DNA from: Flavobacterium sp. GSB-24
Lineage (GTDB): Bacteria > Bacteroidota > Bacteroidia > Flavobacteriales > Flavobacteriaceae
Direction of reading: 5' to 3'
NCBI RefSeq assembly: GCF_027924665.1
Contig: NZ_AP027043.1
Coordinates: 2,232,001-2,296,000 of the forward strand
DNA: 64,000 bases
Below the pieces are notes generated by a model, which saw only the letters and a list, made by a program, of their open reading frames with translations, made no database searches and was not told the origin of the DNA. The first letter of the stretch is position 1, and the number at the start of each line of letters is the position of its first letter. A program made the translations under genes and the position numbers. Of this stretch, positions 1-8,257 are shown one piece after another.

Positions 1-1234
1 GTAAATTATCGCCAATGGAATAGCCTGATGTAAAAGATAATTTAAAACGCTGGTTCTCGGAGGCATGATTCAGGCTGGTGCGAAGATTTACCCTATTGTA
101 GCTGAAGTCTCCTGGGAGTACAGTTGTTTCTCTTGCGTAAGTGCCCGACACCATAAATTGGGTTTGAGCAGATCCACCTGAAACCGAGGCATTGATATTG
201 GTAATTTTAGAGGTTCCTCCCAGTAACTTTTTCTGCCAGTTGGTATAACGGCTCTGATCCCATGTCCCATTGATATCGTAGGCGTTCTCAGGATAGTCGG
301 CAATACCGTCATTGGCAAATGCTTCGCGGCGCATCGATAGGTACTGGCTCGTATTCATCATCTTCATAAAATGGGCAACGCTTCCTGCTCCTTGAGAGAA
401 TGATGCACTGAAGACCGTTTTTCCTTTCTTGCCTTTTTTGGTGGTAATAAGCACGACCCCATTTGCTCCCCGTGATCCGTATATGGACGTGGCATCAGCA
501 TCTTTTAGCACTTCAAGGCTTTCAATGTCCGCGGGATTGATAGAACTCAGCGGACTGGTGTTCATGGACATTACCGACATGGATAATCCGTTGCCGATGG
601 CTTCACTGGAGTAGGGCACTCCGTCAATGATATACAAGGGAGCATTTCCATCCCTTCGTATGCTGTTCTGACCGCGTATTTGAATATTGAATCCTCCCCC
701 GGCTGTTCCGGTCTGCTGGGTAATATTTACCCCTGCCATCCTGCCTTGCATGGTAGCTAAAAAGTTTGTCACAGGCTGTTTGTCAATATCTTTGGAGGTA
801 ATTCTGGCAATGCTTCCTGTTTTCTCTTTTTCTTTTACAGAGTAGTAACCGGCGTTGACAATAACTTCTTTAAGAGCACTGGTATTAAACTGTAGTGAGA
901 TGTCTACTTTTTTCCTTCCGGCAATCGGTACAAGAGCAGTTTTAAAACCGAGAAATGAAACTACTAAGGTGTCATAAGGTGCAGCAGCGAGCGAAAACTG
1001 TCCGCTGTAATCCGATATCACAGCATGATTTGATTTGTTTTTAATGGTTATTGTAACACCCGGCAGGGGAGCACTTCCATCAGTTACGGTGCCTTCTATT
1101 TGATGCTGCTGAAATGCTTTATTGAAATGCCGTTCAAAATTTGCGGCATAAGAGGATGAGAAAGGCAGACAAAGCCAGAGAAAAATTAGGCAATAAAGAG
1201 CTTTCCCATCCTTGTAAAATGAAAAATTATTCAT
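1..1234 (-). CDS. SusC/RagA-family TonB-dependent outer-membrane receptor, N-terminal part (runs off the left edge)
   Basis: The reverse strand reads open from an ATG at 1234 to the window edge, about 411 codons. After a hydrophobic signal sequence ending near SSSYA comes a carboxypeptidase-like regulatory (CarboxypepD_reg) domain with IEGTVTDG, PLPGVTITIKN and DTLVVSFLGFKT. A plug domain follows, with NFLATMQGRMAGV, GGGFNIQIRGQNSI, NAPLYIIDGVPY and the SusC signature DADATSIYGSRGANGVVLITTKKGK. Such proteins form the outer-membrane channel of SusCD nutrient importers, usually for glycans or peptides. The barrel and any SusD partner would lie left of the window, so the substrate cannot be inferred. 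The family is certain. Whether this is ICE cargo or flanking chromosome is not known. Confidence 0.93.
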   Translation of the reverse strand, partial: MNNFSFYKDGKALYCLIFLWLCLPFSSSYAANFERHFNKAFQQHQIEGTVTDGSAPLPGVTITIKNKSNHAVISDYSGQFSLAAAPYDTLVVSFLGFKTALVPIAGRKKVDISLQFNTSALKEVIVNAGYYSVKEKEKTGSIARITSKDIDKQPVTNFLATMQGRMAGVNITQQTGTAGGGFNIQIRGQNSIRRDGNAPLYIIDGVPYSSEAIGNGLSMSVMSMNTSPLSSINPADIESLEVLKDADATSIYGSRGANGVVLITTKKGKKGKTVFSASFSQGAGSVAHFMKMMNTSQYLSMRREAFANDGIADYPENAYDINGTWDQSRYTNWQKKLLGGTSKITNINASVSGGSAQTQFMVSGTYARETTVLPGDFSYNRVNLRTSLNHASENQRFKLSFTSGYSIGDNL

Positions 1235-1275
1235 AATATTGGATTGGTTAGTTAAACGTTGGTTTGATTGGCTAT

Positions 1276-1313
1276 GGTCCTCTGCACTAGTTTGGTCGCT
1301 GCAGCAGAGGGCC
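1276..1313 (-). other. Hairpin in the leader of the SusC-like gene
   Basis: GGTCCTCTGC and GCAGAGGGCC form a 10-bp stem with one G-T wobble and an 18-nt loop, 42-79 nt upstream of the SusC-like start codon. It has no U-tract on the gene's strand, so it is more likely a leader structure or operator than a terminator. Its function is unknown. Confidence 0.4.
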
Positions 1314-1607
1314 ATTTTATTTGGTATTGAGGTTCATTGAACTTTCAATTTGATTTTCAATTTGATTACTGCATAGGCATAAGCTGTTTTAAAGTTTTAA
1401 GGAATTTACTATGGAAGAGTTTATAGGTAATAGCCCTGCCCTTTCTTTGACTAATTCAAGGACAATACCAGTACGGGCCAGGTATTACAAATACTAAAAA
1501 ATCTACACCATATTCAAACCGGTTATAGGTTAAACAAAAGACTGCGGTTCCTTAATACGTAATGAAGAAGCTTTGAGAAGTTGAGGTATGGCCAAAAAAA
1601 AAGTGGC

Positions 1608-1740
1608 GCGGGTACTCATCTTATTGCATCGGAGGTACTGGTATACCCGCACACGAATAAGTGAGCCCACGCCCTTTTAGGCGTGAGCATTTGCACTTAT
1701 CTTCCCGCGTGCTAAAATTACCAGTTTTCCGATGCGGGTT
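1608..1740. ncRNA. Candidate structured RNA: 110-nt nested hairpin
   Basis: Five stems nest in order. GCATCGGA (1626-1633) pairs with TCCGATGC (1728-1735). ACTGGTA (1637-1643) pairs with TACCAGT (1719-1725). GCACACG (1649-1655) pairs with CGCGTGC (1706-1712), with one mismatch. ATAAGTG (1657-1663) pairs with CACTTAT (1694-1700). CACGCC (1668-1673) pairs with GGCGTG (1680-1685). GCGGGTA at 1608-1614 could instead pair with TACCCGC at 1644-1650, giving a competing fold. The region is clearly richer in GC than its surroundings. It lies in the roughly 650-bp gap between the SusC-like gene and the XRE gene. It could be a structured RNA, a transposon-derived hairpin element or a DNA recombination structure. 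The strand is undetermined and no known family was recognised. Confidence 0.45.
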
Positions 1741-1784
1741 CAAAGCGAATGCTTCAAATATTTTCTATTGAAGAAACGCAAATT

Positions 1785-1848
1785 TACATCAAATGATGTA
1801 TTCTAATAGTCAAATATAATAAAATAATTTTTCAATACAAATTTGTAT
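1785..1848 (+). promoter_or_regulatory. Two palindromes upstream of the XRE regulator gene
   Basis: TACATCA-AA-TGATGTA (1785-1800) and the perfect 14-bp palindrome ATACAAATTTGTAT (1835-1848) lie 98 and 49 nt upstream of the regulator start. They are plausible operators for autoregulation by the XRE protein. This is inferred from position and symmetry only. Confidence 0.4.
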
Positions 1849-1883
1849 CGAATAATTCGACCTTTTTTCCGAAATTTTACTAT

Positions 1884-2237
1884 ATGATTAAATATAGAGC
1901 AGAAGAACTAAAACTTTTAAATATTCAGATTGGTTGTGTTTTAAAGTTAGCAAGACTGAAGAAAGAAATTTCTCAAGAAAGTCTAGGATTATCAATTGAT
2001 TCTGATAAGACTAAAATTGCTAGATTGGAAAGATATGCACACGCAACTAACTGGGATACAATTTATTCTGTAAGTCAAGAATTAGGCGTTGATTTCTGTA
2101 GTCTGTTTATACTCAAAAGCAAAAGTGAAATATTAGCGATTGTTGACGAATGTATAAAGCTAGATAAAAAGCTCAGTAAAATGAAGATTACATACTATGA
2201 AAATTTAAAAAATACTATATCCAATATTAAAACATAA
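1884..2237 (+). CDS. XRE-family helix-turn-helix transcriptional regulator
   Basis: This is a 117-residue protein. Residues about 14-70 fit an XRE (HTH_3) DNA-binding domain: IGCVLKLARLKKEISQESLG, a recognition-helix region with DKTKIARLERYAHA, and the closing helix WDTIYSVSQELGVDF. The rest is a charged helical tail that may dimerise. It starts at an ATG about 150 nt after the hairpin element, and two palindromes precede it, so it probably controls its own expression. The gene is strongly AT-rich, like the genes that follow. Its targets are unknown; such regulators are common in mobile accessory DNA. Confidence 0.75.
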   Translation: MIKYRAEELKLLNIQIGCVLKLARLKKEISQESLGLSIDSDKTKIARLERYAHATNWDTIYSVSQELGVDFCSLFILKSKSEILAIVDECIKLDKKLSKMKITYYENLKNTISNIKT

Positions 2238-2387
2238 TAGTACTTTCAAGCATTAGTAAAAATCTTTGAATTATATATAGAGGGTACTACTTATTATTTT
2301 CTTTTTTATAAATTATTGTAAGAATTTAACTTTGCAATTATATTCAAAGGAAAATGTACATAGTTTAATTTATTAAAGGTAAATGCT

Positions 2388-2630
2388 ATGAATAGAGATA
2401 ATGCCGTATTAACTATTTTCGGTGTATTGGCACTAATAATTGGAATCGCCCTTAAGCTATTTGTTGGCAGAAGAGTATTCTATCGTCGTAATCCTTCGGG
2501 AGCAGAGGGTTTTAAAAATTATCGTAATGCTTTGCTGACACCATTTTGGGAGAGTATACTAGCATTTATCGGCGGACTGCTTATTATTCTTGGAGTATTG
2601 GCGCTCGCATTTGCCAAGTGGATGCTCTAA
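2388..2630 (+). CDS. Small membrane protein with two transmembrane segments
   Basis: This is an 80-residue protein with hydrophobic stretches at about residues 8-26 (LTIFGVLALIIGIALKLFV) and 58-77 (SILAFIGGLLIILGVLALAF). A short basic loop between them holds GRRVFYRRNPSG and ends with FKNYRNALLTPFWE. Homologues in Flavobacteriia are sometimes labelled as ABC-transporter permeases, but this size cannot support that role. No function can be assigned. A good terminator hairpin follows about 70 nt downstream, suggesting a monocistronic unit. Confidence 0.6.
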   Translation: MNRDNAVLTIFGVLALIIGIALKLFVGRRVFYRRNPSGAEGFKNYRNALLTPFWESILAFIGGLLIILGVLALAFAKWML

Positions 2631-2698
2631 TAGTAGTAACCTAATTTGTATTACTACAATAATTAAGATATAGAACAAAGGAAATAAAGAATCCAACG

Positions 2699-2722
2699 AA
2701 GATGCATTTTGCATCTTTTTTT
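2699..2722 (+). terminator. Rho-independent terminator after the small membrane protein gene
   Basis: AAGATGCA and TGCATCTT pair around a 3-nt loop and are followed by a run of T. Confidence 0.75.
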
Positions 2723-2802
2723 ATGTTGATTAATAAATAAAAATAGTTATTTATATTTAGTCACTGCAATAGTTAACAAACTATTTGTTTTTCAAGCCTC
2801 CC

Positions 2803-2847
2803 TTACGGAAAACCGTAAAAGATATTAAAAGTGGTTTTGTATGTTTG
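2803..2847 (+). promoter_or_regulatory. Promoter with palindromic upstream box (copy 1 of 3)
   Basis: The palindrome TTACGG-AAAA-CCGTAA (2803-2818) is followed 21 bp later by TATGTTTG (2840-2847), a match to the Bacteroidota -7 element TAnnTTTG. The same palindrome, spacing and -7 box recur at 3934-3977 and 50277-50321. Each copy precedes an accessory gene on the + strand. Confidence 0.7.
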
Positions 2848-2915
2848 TTAAAACCTCTTAAAACAAGAATTAGGATAGAGGTAATCCACAAGAACTTCTT
2901 TTTAAATGAAGAATT

Positions 2916-3809
2916 ATGACATTAGTTATTGCAAAAATTATTGAAGATGATATTCAAATAATCTCTGATACAAAAATTACAGATATTTTCCTGGGTTCAC
3001 AAAATCCGCTAAAAGGACAATTAAAAACAGTAATTCTAAATCCATATATTTCTATTTCATTTTCCGGTTTACCAGATTATGCCGAAGAGGTTTTGCAATC
3101 CTATTATAAGAAAGAACTTCTAAATCTAAATTCGCTCTTGATCAAGTGTTTAGAAATCAATAGAAAATCTCACGATAAAACTAATTTTATTGTTTGTACT
3201 ATAAATCGGAATCAGCCAAAAATTTATAAGGTAACTAATTATCAAATTGAACAAAATTTGAAAAATGCATGGATAGGCGATAAAATAGGTTTTAGTAAAT
3301 ATCAAGAATATTATCATAATTCGAGCAAATCTCAGGACTTTGAAAAAATGGAAAATGCATTTGAAAAAGTTATAGATGATGAAAAGGTAGAAACCGTTGG
3401 AGATTTTATGGTTCGGGTCACAAACGAAGCAGATGCAAGTGCAACTGTAAATTACTTGAATTACCAAATCAACAGAATTTGTTATGTTGGTCCCTACGAA
3501 TTTGTAAATACCGAGCCAGATAAATTTATGATAAAAAATGCTAGTTCAGAAAAAGGAGGTTTTGGGATATCTTTTTTAAGAAGTTTTGATCCGCAAACTC
3601 CTGCTTTTGGAATACACTTTCATGTTGGTAATTTCGGTCTTTTGTTCTTTCCTAAATGTAATTATTCGAATGGGATAGTGTTTCAAAATCAAACTGATGG
3701 AGAAAAGTTCGCAGAAGAAATTAAAAGGCAGTTTGGTTTTGATGTTCAAGGGTTACTCATTTCAGAAGATGGATTATCATATAAAAATATCAATACTTCA
3801 AAAACATAA
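2916..3809 (+). CDS. Proteasome-like Ntn-hydrolase homologue
   Basis: This is a 297-residue protein beginning Met-Thr, so removal of Met would expose Thr as the N-terminal nucleophile. The first 60 residues follow the proteasome beta/HslV pattern: T2 in MTLVIAKI, an aspartate in ISDTKITD (D18, equivalent to Asp17), a lysine in LKTVIL (K37, equivalent to Lys33), and SFSGLPDYAEEV as the glycine-containing turn after the next strand. The remaining 230 residues are not recognised. The gene has its own conserved promoter. It carries no HslU-like ATPase partner, so if it is a peptidase it acts alone or with an unknown partner. The fold is inferred from motif spacing and activity is not shown. Confidence 0.6.
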   Translation: MTLVIAKIIEDDIQIISDTKITDIFLGSQNPLKGQLKTVILNPYISISFSGLPDYAEEVLQSYYKKELLNLNSLLIKCLEINRKSHDKTNFIVCTINRNQPKIYKVTNYQIEQNLKNAWIGDKIGFSKYQEYYHNSSKSQDFEKMENAFEKVIDDEKVETVGDFMVRVTNEADASATVNYLNYQINRICYVGPYEFVNTEPDKFMIKNASSEKGGFGISFLRSFDPQTPAFGIHFHVGNFGLLFFPKCNYSNGIVFQNQTDGEKFAEEIKRQFGFDVQGLLISEDGLSYKNINTSKT

Positions 3810-3933
3810 TCAAATACAGACAACTAAAGATGCTTATCAAGCTTTTATATTGTTAATAGTGATTGTAAAAACAGGTATTTATACGGTAGACTTTTCATTA
3901 TTAAAAGAATTATTTTGCAGCTTTTAATAATGA

Positions 3934-3977
3934 GTATGGAAACCGTAAAATAAATGAAAAATGGTTTTGTAGGTTTG
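3934..3977 (+). promoter_or_regulatory. Promoter with palindromic upstream box (copy 2 of 3)
   Basis: A degenerate left arm is followed by GGAAACCGTAAAA. TAGGTTTG (3970-3977) matches the -7 element TAnnTTTG and starts 22 nt after the end of the CCGTAA box, the same spacing as in the other two copies. It lies upstream of the DUF3800 gene. Confidence 0.65.
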
Positions 3978-4113
3978 TTGTCAATTAAAGTTTTATCTGT
4001 AGTTGGTAGATGAACTTTTAATCATTTTACAAAAAATGGAACTCAAGCGAAATGATAGCACCAATTTTATTGAGTACTGGTTTAGCGGAAATTCACTCTT
4101 AAAAAGCAAAATT

Positions 4114-5208
4114 ATGAATATTTATTTTGATGAAGCTGGTAATTCTGGTCAAAACTTATTGGATAAAAACCAGCCTGTATACATTGTTGTTTCACATAAT
4201 TTCTCACTTGAAGAAAGTGAAAAATTATTATCTCCTTTAAAAACAGTTTCTGATGAAATTCACTTCAATAAAATCAAAAAATACCCTAAATATCAAAAAC
4301 CAATTCAAACGATATTGAATGATCCTTTGATTAATTATGATAGGATTAAAATAGCATATTATAATAAAAAATTTGCTCTCTGTGCTCATTTGGTAGATCA
4401 ATTAGTTGAAACAAGCTTACATCATAGTAATTTAGAATACTATGAAAATGGATTAAATATTATGTTTGCTCATTCTCTTTATTTACAAACGGAATTTTTT
4501 GCTTTAAAATCTAAATATTTAGAATTATTGGAACTGTTTCAAAAAATGATTAGAACAAAAGACACGACTTCAATTAACGACTTTTATTCCAAAGCAGATG
4601 AAATTTTTAATGCTATTGTTGAGGAAGGAGAAAAAAACTTTTTCTTTCCAATTCTAAAAAGTAAAGATTATATTGAAGAAATTTTAGAGTCTATTAATAA
4701 ATTTTCAATTGATTTGGCATTACCTTCTATAATTCTACTTAGCGATATATGGCACAAGAAAGAAAATGTTGTTATAAATATAATTCACGACGAGTCAAAA
4801 CAAGTCGAATTCTGGAAAAAGTTTATTTCTTATCTTTCAAATGATGTAACTCAAGATAAAATAGATGTTGGTTTTGATAATAGAAAAATAATATATCCAT
4901 TACAAATCAACTCAATTGAGACTGTTGACTCGAAACACAATATACAAATTCAGTTGTCTGATTTAATTGGAAGTTCATTTGCATATTATGCTAAAAACAT
5001 CTTACTAAAATATAATGAAACTGATACGATGGCAAATATTATAGCAAATACAAGATTAGCAAAAATGAATGTTCATCCTTTACAGCCCGATTTAAGTTCA
5101 GTATATAAAGAATATAAAAGCAATGAAGATGATGTTAATCCTTTAGATTTTTTATCATTGAAAGCACTAGACAATGAACAGAAATTTAAAGATTCATATC
5201 CAAAATAA
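4114..5208 (+). CDS. DUF3800 domain-containing protein
   Basis: From the ATG at 4114 the product has 364 residues and begins MNIYFDEAGNSG, the start typical of DUF3800 (Y-x-D-E-[SA]-G-N-x-G). A longer reading from TTG at 4003 is in frame, but its 37 extra residues are not conserved in character, so the 4114 start is preferred. Near the C-terminus, IQIQLSDLIGSSFAYYAK matches the second conserved DUF3800 block (Q-x-x-D-L-x-G). DUF3800 has been linked to an RNase H-like fold and is common in defence islands; the acidic residues here would be the metal ligands. The middle is helical and unrecognised. The gene is AT-rich and has the shared palindromic promoter. Confidence 0.75.
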   Translation: MNIYFDEAGNSGQNLLDKNQPVYIVVSHNFSLEESEKLLSPLKTVSDEIHFNKIKKYPKYQKPIQTILNDPLINYDRIKIAYYNKKFALCAHLVDQLVETSLHHSNLEYYENGLNIMFAHSLYLQTEFFALKSKYLELLELFQKMIRTKDTTSINDFYSKADEIFNAIVEEGEKNFFFPILKSKDYIEEILESINKFSIDLALPSIILLSDIWHKKENVVINIIHDESKQVEFWKKFISYLSNDVTQDKIDVGFDNRKIIYPLQINSIETVDSKHNIQIQLSDLIGSSFAYYAKNILLKYNETDTMANIIANTRLAKMNVHPLQPDLSSVYKEYKSNEDDVNPLDFLSLKALDNEQKFKDSYPK

Positions 5209-5266
5209 CTTTGACTAATATCCGCAAGAATGGGAATGATTCCTGTAAGGGTGAAAACACAATTAT

Positions 5267-6199
5267 ATGAGACAATTTAGTTCACTAGAGAAAGATATCG
5301 TAAAAAGACTTGTTGAATGGGAGGTTATACTTCAAAGACAACCGACAAATCATTTTATGATAACTTTTGATGCATTAATAAATGATATTTCTGTAAAATA
5401 TAATGGGAAAATGATTATTTCCGTCGGCCCTGGTATTTTTCCAAGTATAGAAATTCAAACTGCTGATCCGTCATCAATATCGAATCATGTTTTGAACAAT
5501 CATATGACTAGAAGTATTATCAATACTGTTAATTTTTTGGATTATTTATCTAAAAGCGAATTGATTTACTTTATTTCAAAAAGCTCTCAAATGCCAGTTT
5601 TGCTTACTTCTGTTGAAATTGGCAATATTGCAGTACCATCTACTATTCATACAAATGTTATTGATGATAATTCCTTTTTTGAAAAAATAAGACAGTTTTA
5701 CAGCAAAGACATTTACCCAACGCAGACACTTATTGACTATTATAATAACGATTATAAATCCGATGAAGAAATAAAGCATATTCAAAACTTAAAAATAGCG
5801 GAAGATAGTCTAATTGAAACGCGAAACGGTCTACAATTAAGTGTTGATAGTTTAAGCGAAACTCGAAAAGGAATAAAGATAAGTGAGGACAGTTTGGAAG
5901 AATCAAGAAAAAGTGTTGTTCTCGCAAATGCAGCTCTTCTGGATTCTCAAAGTAATTTGAAAGTAGCTCGATTCGCTTTATGGTCAGCGTTGGCTTTAGG
6001 GTTTATCGGAATATTGGGTAGTGTTGGAGAAGTTTATTATGCATGGAAGGCTTCTGGAAATAATGAAGTAAAACTTGATAGTATTCAATTAAAAAAATTA
6101 GAACAATATCAAGAAACAGAAGCTAAACTTCATGAATTACTAAAGCAAAATCGCAATGATACCATATTAACGAAAGTGATAAATTTTCCAAAGAAATAA
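5267..6199 (+). CDS. Membrane-anchored protein with heptad-like repeats
   Basis: This is a 310-residue protein with no recognised enzyme domain. Residues about 1-170 look globular. Around 180-225 come three imperfect repeats of 14-15 residues: AEDSLIETRNGLQLS, VDSLSETRKGIKIS and EDSLEESRKSVVLA. These form an amphipathic or coiled-coil stalk. One transmembrane helix follows at about 237-256 (LWSALALGFIGILGSVGEVYYAW), then a charged cytoplasmic-type tail. The arrangement suggests a membrane-tethered oligomer. It stands alone between a DUF3800 gene and a GNAT gene. Function is unknown. Confidence 0.6.
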   Translation: MRQFSSLEKDIVKRLVEWEVILQRQPTNHFMITFDALINDISVKYNGKMIISVGPGIFPSIEIQTADPSSISNHVLNNHMTRSIINTVNFLDYLSKSELIYFISKSSQMPVLLTSVEIGNIAVPSTIHTNVIDDNSFFEKIRQFYSKDIYPTQTLIDYYNNDYKSDEEIKHIQNLKIAEDSLIETRNGLQLSVDSLSETRKGIKISEDSLEESRKSVVLANAALLDSQSNLKVARFALWSALALGFIGILGSVGEVYYAWKASGNNEVKLDSIQLKKLEQYQETEAKLHELLKQNRNDTILTKVINFPKK

Positions 6200-6369
6200 G
6201 CCAAAGAGGTAACGGCTTGTAAGTAAAATTGTTAAATTTTAGCAGTAGGAATTTTGTTTTCAGAAAGAAATATTACGTTAACAGGGAATGCTCAGCTTGC
6301 TTGGACCCACAATTTTTAAGGGCAAGATCTTACAGCAACCTTTAAAATAGTTATTTTAATATTGAAATT

Positions 6370-6789
6370 ATGACAGAAGAAATTGCGGAACAAATCGCTG
6401 ATTTACTGAATGAAAGAAATCAATTAGTCACTAAGTATACATTTAGTAGTATTTTAGATTCTAGCGAAAATTATGTTTATCTAGAAGATTCCGGAAAAAT
6501 TATTGCGTGCGCAGAAAGTAAAAAAGTTCAGTGGTATCAATGGGAAATTTCGCATGTTTTAGTTGCTGCAGATTATGAAGGGAAAGGTTTTGGAAAAAAA
6601 ATTCTTAGTAAAGCAGAAGCAAAAGCAAATCAGGGTGGCGCAAAAATTTTGCAATGTACAATTAGAACTAATAATGAAAACAGCATTCGACTTTTTTCGA
6701 GAAATGGATATACAAAAGTGAATAGATTTTTTTATCCCAAAAGTGGGAATTGGGTTTATGTTTATCAAAAATGTGTAAGCACAAATTAG
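6370..6789 (+). CDS. GNAT-family N-acetyltransferase
   Basis: This is a 139-residue protein covering one GNAT domain. The acetyl-CoA binding motif A is visible as VLVAADYEGKGFGKKILSKA (the R/Q-x-x-G-x-G/A signature, here EGKGFG), and motif B as TIRTNNENSIRLFSRNGYTKVNRFFY. It would transfer an acetyl group from acetyl-CoA to an amine. The substrate is unknown. It is a stand-alone gene in the AT-rich run, about 170 nt after the previous stop, with no partner toxin antidote (DUF1778-type) next to it, so a toxin role is not supported. Confidence 0.85.
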   Translation: MTEEIAEQIADLLNERNQLVTKYTFSSILDSSENYVYLEDSGKIIACAESKKVQWYQWEISHVLVAADYEGKGFGKKILSKAEAKANQGGAKILQCTIRTNNENSIRLFSRNGYTKVNRFFYPKSGNWVYVYQKCVSTN

Positions 6790-7050
6790 CAGCGGCAATG
6801 AATTCCAAAAAGTCATTTTAGCAACAGAAAACACATTTAAGATTTTGAAATAAAACTTGTTGATTATCTTATTAGGAATATGTTGTAAATAAAATACTAA
6901 ATTCATTTTAAAAGAATTAAATCAAGACAAAATATCTTGAAACAAGTATTAATTATAAAAAAAATAGTATTCACGAAGCTTCTATTAAGTTAAGATTCGT
7001 AAAATTACTAGTCATTGCTTTATAATTGCTAAAAAGTAAAATATCTCAAA

Positions 7051-7557
7051 ATGAATTATAACAAAACCAAACATTCAATTCTAAAACTTTTTCTGGAAGT
7101 AAAACTAAATTATATTGAAGAATATCATGAGTTTAGAGAAGCGTTTTTGACAATTGATCAAATAGTAAAAAAGAAGAATTTAGACTATGACGTCGTTAAA
7201 GTTATACTCGCTTCGTTATCCGCTAATGAAGAAATAAAATTACAGAATCTGAACGTCGATAATGAATACAGTTTCTTAGGTTATGCAATCACCAATAAAG
7301 GCGTATTTGCTTATGAAGATAAAAAGTATCTGCGTATCAAAACCGAACGTTCAAGAGCAAATTGGAGTTTTGCGGTGTCTATTGCTTCTTTTGCAGTTTC
7401 ATTAATTGCAATACTCTTGACCTTGCAGAAATCAAAACCAGATATTACACAAGTTGATAAAAATGCAATAGAAGTCAAAAAAAAAAATGCTTCTTTACAG
7501 GTCAAAGTTATTGATTCTGCAAAAGTTAAAAAGCAAAAAGCATTACAATCGGAATGA
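7051..7557 (+). CDS. Hypothetical protein with winged-helix-like N-terminus and one membrane helix
   Basis: This is a 168-residue protein. Residues 1-80 are helix-rich with a winged-helix feel (FLTIDQIVKKKNLDYDVVKVILASLSANEEIKLQ, then YAITNKGVFAYEDKKYL). A single membrane segment follows at about 108-125 (FAVSIASFAVSLIAILLTL), with a short lysine-rich tail. The N-terminal pattern resembles small proteins that read as a DNA-binding fold tethered to the membrane, but this is only an impression. Function is unknown. It is AT-rich like its neighbours. Confidence 0.55.
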   Translation: MNYNKTKHSILKLFLEVKLNYIEEYHEFREAFLTIDQIVKKKNLDYDVVKVILASLSANEEIKLQNLNVDNEYSFLGYAITNKGVFAYEDKKYLRIKTERSRANWSFAVSIASFAVSLIAILLTLQKSKPDITQVDKNAIEVKKKNASLQVKVIDSAKVKKQKALQSE

Positions 7558-7980
7558 CTTAAAAACTGCAAAAAAATCGGTGACAGCCAACAGAGATGTG
7601 CAATATAAATGGTATTTTGCTTGAAATTACTAAGTTTAAATTTTAGTTACATTTAAAATTAATTAGTAAAGATCCTGCTACTTAACCAACTCTTGGAACA
7701 TTGATGAATGTATAAAAATTCACAACACATAATAACATGGAATTAGAAGGAATATTTTCTGGATATCTTCATAAATCTGAACAGCTAAATATAGCTAAAA
7801 GTTCTATGAATGAGATCGCAGTGAATGAAATAGAATAGGTTTAAGTGATTAAAGAGAGCATATGGTTCGTCTTTTCTTGGCTAGAAATCACGAGGGTGAA
7901 AGCTTACAGACCTTTATGATTTAATTTAACAAAAAATATGGCTTTTTACGCCAAAATAAAAACATTTTAAAATAGATTAG
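7558..7980 (+). other. Gap without a confident gene
   Basis: This is AT-rich intergenic DNA. The only initiated reading frame of note is a 33-codon ORF from an ATG at 7737 to a TAG at 7836-7838, which may be noise or a small peptide. No RNA gene or clear repeat was seen. Confidence 0.4.
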
Positions 7981-8178
7981 ATGAGTTATAATATAAATGA
8001 CATAAAAATTGGAGACGAAGTATTTTTTCATTCTACTACTACGCAAAATAACCATGATCTGTACTGGACAGTAACGGGATTCACTGGAAACAGAATTCAT
8101 ATTAATCTTGATAAATTTGGTATTTATCAAGATTGGACAATAGATATTAAAGACGTTGTTGCTCATATACCTGTTTAG
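7981..8178 (+). CDS. Small hypothetical protein (65 aa)
   Basis: A 65-residue soluble protein rich in beta-type residues, with IKIGDEVFFHS, LYWTVTGFTGNRIHI and DWTIDIKDVVAHIPV. The pattern of short strands fits a small SH3-like or Tudor-like barrel of the kind seen in KOW/DUF-type proteins. No function is recognised. It lies 79 nt upstream of the Abi_C-like gene and on the same strand, so the two could be co-transcribed. Confidence 0.5.
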   Translation: MSYNINDIKIGDEVFFHSTTTQNNHDLYWTVTGFTGNRIHINLDKFGIYQDWTIDIKDVVAHIPV

Positions 8179-8257
8179 CATTTAGATTTAAATATAATGT
8201 AATACTGATAAAGGCACGCATTCGTTGTCTTATAATGATTTTACAAAATAAAGAGAA

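Noticed and set aside
4003..4113. Upstream TTG start for the DUF3800 gene
   Set aside because: The 37 extra residues show no family character, and the domain begins at MNIYFDEAG.
6200..6369. Integron attC-like site between two accessory genes
   Set aside because: TAACGGCTTG and GTTAACAGG fragments do not form the paired R/L boxes of an attC, so only a weak hypothesis is kept.
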